The notes under the pieces: generated by a model
What the model was told of the DNA's origin: nothing
Databases searched by the model: none
The model's input: the letters and a program-made list of their open reading frames with translations, nothing else
Made by a program: the position numbers and the translations under genes
Part shown: in pieces, positions 14,425 through 21,104 of the stretch
How positions within the stretch are numbered: the first letter of the stretch is position 1
Layout of the letters: each line of letters opens with the position of its first letter
NCBI GenBank assembly: GCA_031272345.1
Contig: JAISTZ010000064.1
Span: 1 to 26,803 of the forward strand
Reading direction: 5' to 3'
Length of the DNA: 26,803 nucleotides
Source: Spirochaetaceae bacterium
GTDB taxonomy: Bacteria > Spirochaetota > Spirochaetia > Treponematales > Treponemataceae

Positions 14425-15438
14425 ATGATTAAAGTTGGAATCAACGGCTTCGGCCGCATCGGGCGCATGGTTTTCCGTGCGGCATTCGCTAATTTTGACG
14501 ACATCGAAGTCGTCGGCATCAACGACCTCCTTGAACCGGCGTATCTGGCGTACATGCTTCAGTACGATTCGGTCCACGGCAGATTTAAAGGCTCGGCTTC
14601 CGTCGACGGCACTACCCTCATCGTCACGTCGGAGAACGGCAAAAAAACCTGGAAGTGCCGCCTTACGGCAGAAAAGGACCCCTCCGCCCTCAAGTGGGGA
14701 GACGTGGGGGCCCAGGTCGCGGTGGAATCCACCGGGCTCTTCCTCTCCAAGGACAAGGCCGAGGGGCACCTCAAGGCCGGGGCAAAGAAGGTGATTTTGT
14801 CCGCCCCCTCCAAGGACGACACCCCCATGTTCGTCTACGGGGTCAACAGCGGCAGCTACAAGGGGGAGGCCATCATTTCCAACGCCTCCTGCACCACGAA
14901 CTGCCTTGCCCCGCTGGCAAAGGTCGTCCACGACAAATTCGGCATCAAGCGCGGGCTTATGACCACGATCCACGCGGCCACGGCCACCCAGAAGACCGTC
15001 GACGGGCCCTCCAACAAGGACTGGCGGGGCGGACGGGGCATCCTGGAGAACATCATCCCCTCGTCCACGGGGGCGGCAAAAGCTGTGGGCAAGGTGCTTC
15101 CCTCACTGAACGGCAAGCTCACGGGCATGTCCATGCGTATCCCCGCATCGGACGTGTCCGTGGTAGACCTTACGGCGGAGCTCGAAAAGGCCGCAACCTA
15201 CGACGAAATTTGCGCCGCCATGAAGACCGCCTCGGAGACAAACCTCAAGGGCATCCTGGGGTACACGGAGGACTCGGTGGTTTCTACGGATTTCCGGGGC
15301 TGCCCCCTCACGTCGATCTTTGACGCAAAGGCCGGAATCGCCCTGGATCCCACCTTCGTCAAGCTCGTCGCCTGGTACGACAACGAATGGGGCTATTCAA
15401 ACAAGCTCCTCGAGATGGTCAGGGTGGCGGCAAAATAA
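14425..15438 (+). CDS. gap: glyceraldehyde-3-phosphate dehydrogenase
   Basis: A 337-residue NAD-dependent glycolytic enzyme forming 1,3-bisphosphoglycerate. The N-terminal Rossmann motif is INGFGRIGRMVFRAAF. The catalytic Cys156 is in SNASCTTNCLAPL, the catalytic His is expected in the segment TTIHAATATQKT (~182), and WYDNEWGYSNKL closes the enzyme. Length and motifs are typical. The strong promoter and AGGAG ribosome-binding site match a highly expressed gene. It is followed seven bases later by the aminopeptidase gene. Confidence 0.97.
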   Translation: MIKVGINGFGRIGRMVFRAAFANFDDIEVVGINDLLEPAYLAYMLQYDSVHGRFKGSASVDGTTLIVTSENGKKTWKCRLTAEKDPSALKWGDVGAQVAVESTGLFLSKDKAEGHLKAGAKKVILSAPSKDDTPMFVYGVNSGSYKGEAIISNASCTTNCLAPLAKVVHDKFGIKRGLMTTIHAATATQKTVDGPSNKDWRGGRGILENIIPSSTGAAKAVGKVLPSLNGKLTGMSMRIPASDVSVVDLTAELEKAATYDEICAAMKTASETNLKGILGYTEDSVVSTDFRGCPLTSIFDAKAGIALDPTFVKLVAWYDNEWGYSNKLLEMVRVAAK

Positions 15439-15445
15439 GCGCCCC

Positions 15446-16543
15446 ATGAAGGACACACGGTTAGACGCCTTGGCGGACGTTCTGGTGAACTACTCCGTCA
15501 AGGCCCGCCCGGGAGAGCGGGTGCTGATTCAATCGAACAACCCGGAGCCGCCCTTTGTGCGCGCCCTCATCCGCTCGGTGTACCGCGCCGGGGCCCTCCC
15601 CTTCGTGCGGATAACGGACGCCACGGTGGAGCGGGAGCTGCTCCTTTCCGCCACGGAGGCGCACCTGGCCCTCCGCGCGCAAAACGAGCTCGCCGAAATG
15701 CGGGAGATGGACTGCTACATCGGCTTCACGGCCATGCGGAATCTCACGGCCCTTGCGGACGTGCCCCAGGAAAAGACGGACCTGCTCGCCCGGTTCTACC
15801 ACCAGCCCCTGAACGAGGTCAGGCTGGGCAAACGCTGGGTGGTCCTGCGGTATCCCACCGCCGCCATGGCCCAGTTGTCCGGCATGAGCGAGGAGGGCTT
15901 CGAGGACTTCTTCTTCAAGGTCTGCACTCTGGACTGGCAGAAATTTTCCCGCGCCATGGACCCCCTCAAGGCCCTGATGGACAGGACGGACCGGGTGCGG
16001 ATTGTTTCGCCGGGCACGGACCTCTCGTTTTCAATCAAGGGGATGGGCTCGGTAAAATGCGACGGCGAAAAAAACATCCCCGACGGGGAGGTCTACACCG
16101 CCCCGGTGCGGGACAGCGTCAACGGCGCCATCACCTACAACACCCCGTCCCTTCACGGGGGCTTTGTGTTCGAGGGCATCACCTTCACCTTTAAGGACGG
16201 AAAAATCGTCAAGGCCGCGGCAAACGACACGGACCGGCTCAACAGGGTCCTCGACACGGACGGGGGCGCCCGGTACGTGGGGGAATTTTCCCTGGGCCTC
16301 CATCCCCTCATCCTCAAGCCCATGAAGGAGACCCTCTTCGACGAAAAAATCGCCGGGTCCCTCCACCTTACCCCGGGCAACGCCTACGATGACTGCGACA
16401 ACGGCAACCGCTCGGCCATCCACTGGGACCTGGTGCTGATTCAGCGGCCCGAAACCGGGGGCGGGGAAATCTACTTTGATTCAAAGCTGGTGCGGAAGGA
16501 CGGAAAATTCGTGCTGCCGGAACTGGCGGCCCTGAACCCTTAA
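15446..16543 (+). CDS. M29-family aminopeptidase
   Basis: A 365-residue cytoplasmic metallo-aminopeptidase of the thermophilic M29 (AmpS/PepS) family. It releases N-terminal residues from peptides using two metal ions. Family signs are KARPGERVLIQSN near the start, CDGEKNIPDGEVYTAP (metal-ligand Glu), GEFSLGLHP (Glu and His), and a late GNRSAIHWDLVL (His and Asp). ATG 15446 lies seven bases after the GAPDH stop and has no clear Shine-Dalgarno, so it is probably read from the GAPDH transcript. The longer frame from 15320 would overlap GAPDH by 119 bases and is rejected. Its stop shares the bases TTAA with the convergent antitoxin gene. Confidence 0.92.
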   Translation: MKDTRLDALADVLVNYSVKARPGERVLIQSNNPEPPFVRALIRSVYRAGALPFVRITDATVERELLLSATEAHLALRAQNELAEMREMDCYIGFTAMRNLTALADVPQEKTDLLARFYHQPLNEVRLGKRWVVLRYPTAAMAQLSGMSEEGFEDFFFKVCTLDWQKFSRAMDPLKALMDRTDRVRIVSPGTDLSFSIKGMGSVKCDGEKNIPDGEVYTAPVRDSVNGAITYNTPSLHGGFVFEGITFTFKDGKIVKAAANDTDRLNRVLDTDGGARYVGEFSLGLHPLILKPMKETLFDEKIAGSLHLTPGNAYDDCDNGNRSAIHWDLVLIQRPETGGGEIYFDSKLVRKDGKFVLPELAALNP

Positions 16544-16758
16544 TCCGCAAGCGCCATGATGCCAGAGGTTTTCAGGCGCCGCTCACGTTCGTCCCAGGCC
16601 ATGCCGTTTACAGGACGAAATTCCGCCAACTGAGACAATGTAAGTTTCGGGCAGTCATCGTCATACACTTGGGGCAGTCTTTCGGCCTCCTCAAGCATCG
16701 CCATTTCTTCCGGGGTTAACCCGGTACCAACCGGCCGCCTGTAAATCTCTATAGCCAT
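16540..16758 (-). CDS. BrnA-like antitoxin
   Basis: A 72-residue acidic protein starting at ATG 16758 with GGAGG seven bases upstream. The segment GLTPEEMAMLEEAERLPQVY is followed by DDDCPKLTLSQLAEFRPV, a pattern seen in small antitoxins paired with BrnT-like toxins. It is downstream of the BrnT-like frame and overlaps it by 68 bases. It is read from a start inside the toxin frame, so the two are coupled. The antitoxin looks complete and has the better ribosome-binding site. Assignment is pattern-based. Confidence 0.65.
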   Translation of the reverse strand: MAIEIYRRPVGTGLTPEEMAMLEEAERLPQVYDDDCPKLTLSQLAEFRPVNGMAWDERERRLKTSGIMALAD

Positions 16759-16894
16759 AGTATAACCTCCGTTCCTCCGGGTCCGCTAACCGGAGGGAAA
16801 TAATATGGGGTATGTCGCCCCCGTCCGTATAAACCGTAAACAAGACTCTTCCCGCAAGCGCCGCAATGTCCTTCACGGCATCACTATATACCAA
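16691..16894 (-). CDS. BrnT-like toxin, N-terminally short
   Basis: A 67-residue frame using TTG 16894. RVLFTVYTDGGDIPHIISLR followed by LADPEERRLYYGY matches the second half of BrnT toxins, which are ribonucleases of the RelE-like fold. BrnT proteins are about 90-100 residues. The first ~40, with the usual Asp-Lys-Asn-Asn-Lys-His-Gly region, are missing, and a stop codon lies 11 codons upstream of the TTG. No clear Shine-Dalgarno is seen. It is probably inactivated, or an antitoxin-binding remnant. The overlap with the antitoxin is typical of such pairs. Confidence 0.55.
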   Translation of the reverse strand: MVYSDAVKDIAALAGRVLFTVYTDGGDIPHIISLRLADPEERRLYYGYRDLQAAGWYRVNPGRNGDA

Positions 16895-16951
16895 ATTTCT
16901 GCCGTCTGGGGGCGAAAATCAGGAAAAAAAACATTTTTTCTGGATTTTTTC

Positions 16952-16968
16952 TATAATTGGGGTATAAT
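16952..16968 (+). promoter_or_regulatory. tandem -10 boxes of the M30 peptidase gene
   Basis: Two perfect TATAAT hexamers lie at 16952-16957 and 16963-16968. The second ends six bases before ATG 16975, predicting a leaderless transcript; the first would give a leader of about ten bases. No Shine-Dalgarno is present. The -35 region is T-rich. Confidence 0.6.
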
Positions 16969-16974
16969 TAAACC

Positions 16975-18663
16975 ATGAAACGGCGCGTGATTATTTTAAC
17001 CACAACCATCCTTGCAGCGGTTGTTTTGCTGTGCGGATGCCCCCAGACGCCCTCCGGAGAAGGAAGCAACCCCTATGGCTCGGAAACCACCCAAACCAAG
17101 AACGTAACCCTTGCGGCAAACGAAACGCTCTATCTGGTAAGGGTGAACCCCTCGTCCACTACGGTGCCCCATGCATACACCGGCACGACGGCATCCGGCT
17201 CCCAGGCCGCGTACATGCAAGGTTCGCGCTCCGTGTTCCAGCAAAACCTTGGGGCGGAAGAAGACGCGCCGGTCATAAGGCCCCACAGAGCTTCCCAGGA
17301 GTTCAACGCCAACCCGCCGCGGTTTGCGGAAATCCAGGACGGACGCAGCCGCTCCGTGCTCGGCGAGAACCACGGTTATGCCGCGTGTGCTGTTGGAGAT
17401 ACCGGGCAATTCTGGGTTGAGAACAGCGCAAAAGTGATGGTACAAAAAAATGCGACACTGAAGGTACGAAGCACCTGGGCAAAGATCTGGGTGGCGGACG
17501 ATAATTTTGATGATGCCTCCAACGTAAACGATGACAACAAAATCACCGCACTCCAGGCCGATGACCTGGCCGAAAAATTTGACCTGATTTACCCCATAGA
17601 AACAGCCTTTTTCGGCACGGAAATGCGCAAGGCCAGCGCAAACACACCAAATCCTGCTGACGTGAAGGGGATTGACGGGGACGACAGGATTCAGATTCTC
17701 GTCTACGACATTGACGATGATTACCCGTCAAACCAAAGCGGCGGCACCTTTGGTTATTTCTGGGGAAAGGACGAGTATACCCAGGCTCAACTTGATTCAG
17801 GGGGAGCCTCGGCCTACAAATCCAATGAGGCGGAAATATTTTACCTTGACGCGCATTTTCTGGACAAATACCCTGAAACGATGTACTCAACCCTGGTGCA
17901 CGAATTCCAGCACATGATTCATTTTAACAGGAAAACCCTGCGGCTGGGCAGGAATTCCGAAACCTGGTACAACGAGATGCTCTCCATGCTGGCGGAGGAC
18001 ATGATTTCCCCCCTCATCGAAGTTGGGGCGGACAATAGCGGCCATCCAATAAACATGCGGATTCCCACGTTCAATGTCTACTACATCTGCGGTCTTACCT
18101 CATGGCTTAGCGGCAATGCTGCTGTCTACTCGTATTCCGTTGCCTACGCCTTTGGGGCCTATCTGGCGCGGAACTACGGCGGCGCGGCCTTCGTCAAGGA
18201 CATGTTTGACAACGACGAGGTCAACCAGGCATCAATCACCGCCGCGCTTGCCGGCCAAAGTGTTGACCCCAGGGTGGACAGTTTTGAGGACGCGCTTCTA
18301 CGGTTTCCGGAGGCGTTGTTGAACAACACAACATCGGGAATCACCTTCAATAAAACCGTGAATTATTCCATGAATGTTCCCACCGTCGGCTCTACGAACT
18401 ACAATTTTGCGGCCTTTAATATTTATGACAACAACTACAAAGTTAGTGACGGGGTTTTTAACGCTTTGGACATTTCTAAGGGCAGTTATACAAACGGCCC
18501 GCTGTTTGGACTTTACCTTACATCCGGTATGCCTCCGGCTTCAATGAATATCCAGGCGTTTCTGCCGGGACAATCCAGCGTGACCTACACCCAGTGGACC
18601 AATTCGCCGGTGAAATTTCGGTGGTACGTCAAAAAAGCGGACGGGACGGTGACGCAAAAATGA
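16975..18663 (+). CDS. M30-type (hyicolysin-like) zinc metallopeptidase lipoprotein
   Basis: A 562-residue protein with signal peptide and lipobox LCGC (Cys22), so probably a lipoprotein. The mature N-terminal ~120 residues form a low-complexity/beta region. The catalytic core contains RIQILVYDIDDDYPSN, the zinc motif in LVHEFQHMIHF (HEFQH, ~309-313), and ETWYNEMLSMLAEDM, as in the M30 family. The later half is beta-rich, with a C-terminal domain ending KFRWYVKKADGTVTQK. The probable role is digestion of proteins outside the inner membrane. A perfect TATAAT six bases before the ATG and no Shine-Dalgarno suggest leaderless translation. The next gene starts inside its stop codon. The composition (many AAC/AAT and TAC) looks slightly less GC-rich than its neighbours. 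Confidence 0.85.
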   Translation: MKRRVIILTTTILAAVVLLCGCPQTPSGEGSNPYGSETTQTKNVTLAANETLYLVRVNPSSTTVPHAYTGTTASGSQAAYMQGSRSVFQQNLGAEEDAPVIRPHRASQEFNANPPRFAEIQDGRSRSVLGENHGYAACAVGDTGQFWVENSAKVMVQKNATLKVRSTWAKIWVADDNFDDASNVNDDNKITALQADDLAEKFDLIYPIETAFFGTEMRKASANTPNPADVKGIDGDDRIQILVYDIDDDYPSNQSGGTFGYFWGKDEYTQAQLDSGGASAYKSNEAEIFYLDAHFLDKYPETMYSTLVHEFQHMIHFNRKTLRLGRNSETWYNEMLSMLAEDMISPLIEVGADNSGHPINMRIPTFNVYYICGLTSWLSGNAAVYSYSVAYAFGAYLARNYGGAAFVKDMFDNDEVNQASITAALAGQSVDPRVDSFEDALLRFPEALLNNTTSGITFNKTVNYSMNVPTVGSTNYNFAAFNIYDNNYKVSDGVFNALDISKGSYTNGPLFGLYLTSGMPPASMNIQAFLPGQSSVTYTQWTNSPVKFRWYVKKADGTVTQK

Positions 18664-18959
18664 GGGGCCGAATCATCGCGGCGGCGTTTCTGTGCCTCTC
18701 CCTTGGGCGCGCCACTTCCGGGGCGCAAACCCTGGTGGGCTCGGTGCGGGTGTACGGCAGTGAGCCCCACACCTACGTGGCCATCGTGAGCGAGGCGGAC
18801 GGCAGGGTTTACGCCGTGGAAGGCCCAAAGGCAGAGGATTTGCGGCGCCTCCAGGGGCAGCGTCTGGAATTCACCGTAAAAATCCTTCCCCAAAAACCAG
18901 CCTACCCCCCCGGCTTGGACGGCGCTGCGGAACTCATCTCATGGAAAGCGGCGGAGTAA
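18660..18959 (+). CDS. small secreted protein co-translated with the M30 peptidase
   Basis: A 99-residue protein starting at ATG 18660, which overlaps the peptidase stop (ATGA). It has a signal peptide (MRGRIIAAAFLCLSLGRATS, cut near SGA-Q). The mature part is a small beta-rich domain (TLVGSVRVYGSEPHTYVAIV, ADGRVYAVEGPKAEDLRRLQ, QRLEFTVKIL). This resembles compact OB-fold-like secreted proteins but no family is certain. The frame is open upstream to 18594, but that would lack the signal peptide. Tight coupling to the protease suggests the protein could be a partner, inhibitor or chaperone. Confidence 0.7.
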   Translation: MRGRIIAAAFLCLSLGRATSGAQTLVGSVRVYGSEPHTYVAIVSEADGRVYAVEGPKAEDLRRLQGQRLEFTVKILPQKPAYPPGLDGAAELISWKAAE

Positions 18960-18975
18960 TCCCCCTTTCCCCCCG

Positions 18976-19003
18976 TGGTGCCAGGCACATGCGCCTGGCA
19001 CCA
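18976..19003. repeat. perfect 11-bp palindrome of a REP-like type
   Basis: TGGTGCCAGGC (18976-18986) and GCCTGGCACCA (18993-19003) are exact reverse complements with a six-base loop. It lies between the small secreted gene and the thrC promoter. There is no T run, so it is more like a mobile palindromic repeat than an intrinsic terminator, though it could block transcription. Confidence 0.6.
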
Positions 19004-19015
19004 TCCAGCCCACGA

Positions 19016-19045
19016 TTGACTCCGGCGGCCCCTCCGCGCTATACT
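19016..19045 (+). promoter_or_regulatory. promoter of thrC, leaderless type
   Basis: TTGACT (19016-19021) and TATACT (19040-19045) are 18 bases apart. The -10 box ends six bases before ATG 19052. No Shine-Dalgarno. Confidence 0.7.
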
Positions 19046-19051
19046 TGTCCC

Positions 19052-20419
19052 ATGGTTTACACAGACACCAGGGATTCTTCCGTCAACATTAGTTTCCGGG
19101 ACGCCGTCATGGAGGGGATGAGCGCAAAAACCGGGGGCCTCTACGTGCCCCGCTCCTATCCCCGGCTTCCGGAATCGTTCCTTGGGGGCGCGCCGGCGTT
19201 CACCAACATCGCCTGCGAAGGGGCAAAACTCTTTACGGGCAGCGAGATACCGGACGCCGACCTTGAGCGGCTTATCCGGGACGCATACCCCTTTGACGCG
19301 CCCGTGGTGGAACTCGCCCCGGAGACCTGGGTGCTGGAACTTTTCCACGGCCCAACCTGCGCGTTCAAGGACTTCGGTGCCCGGTTCATGGCGCGGGTGA
19401 TGTCCTACTTCAACAGGGACCAAAAAGGGACCCTCCACATCCTGGTCGCCACCTCCGGAGACACCGGGAGCGCCGTGGGGAGCGCCTTCCAGGACGTGCC
19501 CGGCATAGACGTAACGATTCTCTTTCCCCGGGGCAAGATAAGCCCCCTCCAGGAAAAACAGCTTTCCACCTTCACCGGGAACATCCGGTCCCTTAGGGTG
19601 GACGGGGCCTTTGACGACTGCCAGAAGCTCGTAAAAACCGCCTTCACCGACGGGGAGGTGCGCAAAAAGCTGCGGCTCTCGTCGGCAAATTCAATCAACA
19701 TCGCACGGCTCCTCCCCCAGAGTTTCTACTACATCCACGGGGCCCTTTCCGTGGCGCACCGCCGCAAAAAGGACCCCCCGGCGATCATCGCGGTGGTTCC
19801 CTCCGGAAATTTCGGGGACCTCACCTCCGGGCTGATTGCCCGGCGGATGGGCGCGCCGATTGGGGGATTCGTAGCCGCCACCAATGCCAACAAAACCGTG
19901 CCGGACTGGATGCGTACCGGGGAATATACCCCCAGACCCTCCGTGCAGACCCTCTCCAACGCCATGGACGTGGGCGCGCCGAGCAACTTTGAGCGCATGA
20001 CGTCCATGTATTCCCTGGACGAATTCAGGTCCTTTATGACCGCCCTGTGGTTCAATGACCGGGACACCCTTTCCGCCATAAAAGCCTGCCGGGAAAAACA
20101 CGGCTACCTCCTGGATCCCCACGGGGCCGTGGGCTATGCGGCCTGGGAATCAATCAGGAGAGGGGAATTCGGGGAGATTCAGGGGGGGGGAGTCTCCCTG
20201 CCTGCCTGGGCCGGAGCTGTCAGGGAGGGGAGGGCCGCGGGGATACTCCTGGAGACCGCCCACCCGGCAAAATTCGGGGACACCGTGCAAGAAGCCTGCG
20301 GCGTAATGCCGGACCTGCCGGAGAGTCTCAAGAACGTGCTTGCCCTGCCGGACCGGGCAATCACCATGCAAAACGACTACGCCCGGTTCAAGACCTGGCT
20401 CCTGGACACCCATGATTGA
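19052..20419 (+). CDS. thrC: threonine synthase
   Basis: A 455-residue PLP enzyme converting O-phosphohomoserine to threonine. The family's long form begins VNISFRDAVMEGMSAKTGGL. The PLP lysine (Lys106) is in HGPTCAFKDFGARFM, the phosphate loop is VATSGDTGSAVGSAF, and VVPSGNFGDLTSGLIARRMG and AMDVGAPSNFERM follow. ATG 19052 is chosen because it matches the usual N-terminus and follows a TTGACT/TATACT promoter. The open frame back to 18941 would run through the palindrome and promoter. It overlaps the HAD gene by eight bases, so the two are co-translated. Confidence 0.95.
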   Translation: MVYTDTRDSSVNISFRDAVMEGMSAKTGGLYVPRSYPRLPESFLGGAPAFTNIACEGAKLFTGSEIPDADLERLIRDAYPFDAPVVELAPETWVLELFHGPTCAFKDFGARFMARVMSYFNRDQKGTLHILVATSGDTGSAVGSAFQDVPGIDVTILFPRGKISPLQEKQLSTFTGNIRSLRVDGAFDDCQKLVKTAFTDGEVRKKLRLSSANSINIARLLPQSFYYIHGALSVAHRRKKDPPAIIAVVPSGNFGDLTSGLIARRMGAPIGGFVAATNANKTVPDWMRTGEYTPRPSVQTLSNAMDVGAPSNFERMTSMYSLDEFRSFMTALWFNDRDTLSAIKACREKHGYLLDPHGAVGYAAWESIRRGEFGEIQGGGVSLPAWAGAVREGRAAGILLETAHPAKFGDTVQEACGVMPDLPESLKNVLALPDRAITMQNDYARFKTWLLDTHD

Positions 20420-21086
20420 GGGCGTCAGGGCTGTTGCCTTCGACATTGACGGCACCCTCTATCCGTCATGGAAAATCAATATCCTCATGTGCGCCTATGT
20501 GCTCAAACATTTCTCCTTTTTTGCGGCCTTTAACCGGGTGCGCCGCACCCTTCACGCCAGGGGGGCCGTGGGGGAGGGATTCTTCACCCTTCAGGCGGAA
20601 CTCCTTGCGGGGGAACTGGGAGTCACCCCGGAAGCGGCGAAGGAGGCGATCGACCGGCTCATCTATGCGGGGTTCAAACCCTATTTCCAGCGGATCCGCC
20701 CCCACAGGGACGCCCTGGGGACTGTCAGGGCCTTCAAAGCGGCGGGCCTCAAAATCGCCCTCCTCTCGGATTTTCCCCCGGACCAAAAGGGTGACGTGTG
20801 GGGCATCGCCCCCCTCTGCGACGCCGTCATCGGCACGGAGGACTGCGGGGCCCTGAAGCCGAGCCCCCTTCCCTTCCAGGCCCTCTCCTCTGCCCTGGCA
20901 TTGCCCCCGGAGGCCATCCTCTACGTGGGGAACAGCGTAAAAATTGACGTGCGCGGAGCCCGGGCCGCGGGGCTCAAGACCGCCTTCATCCTGCCCCTGT
21001 GGCGGCGAATTTTGTCAAAACCGCCCAAGGAAGCGGATATTTCCTTTAAAACCTATCGCCAATTATGTCAATTTGTGTTAGAATAA
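20412..21086 (+). CDS. HAD-superfamily hydrolase
   Basis: A 224-residue cytoplasmic phosphatase-like protein. HAD motif I is FDIDGTLY (nucleophile Asp, ~11-15), motif II is the Ser of LLSDFPP, motif III the Lys of LKPSPLPF, and motif IV GNSVKIDVRGARAAG. A helical cap (~30-90) follows motif I, with a WKINILMCAYVLKHFSFFAA stretch. It is coupled to thrC by an eight-base overlap (ATG within the thrC end), but its substrate is not known; a phosphoserine or phosphohomoserine-type activity would only be a guess. Confidence 0.85.
   Translation: MIEGVRAVAFDIDGTLYPSWKINILMCAYVLKHFSFFAAFNRVRRTLHARGAVGEGFFTLQAELLAGELGVTPEAAKEAIDRLIYAGFKPYFQRIRPHRDALGTVRAFKAAGLKIALLSDFPPDQKGDVWGIAPLCDAVIGTEDCGALKPSPLPFQALSSALALPPEAILYVGNSVKIDVRGARAAGLKTAFILPLWRRILSKPPKEADISFKTYRQLCQFVLE
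21077..21084 (+). promoter_or_regulatory. candidate -10 of the coiled-coil gene
   Basis: TAGAAT (21079-21084) sits 20 bases before ATG 21105, within the end of the HAD gene. The nearby TAAGGG gives a normal ribosome-binding site. The -35 is weak. Confidence 0.45.
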
Positions 21087-21104
21087 GCGGAATAAGGGTG
21101 ACAA

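Noticed and set aside
18941..19051. N-terminal extension of threonine synthase
   Set aside because: It covers the palindrome and the -35/-10 boxes and does not match the family N-terminus.
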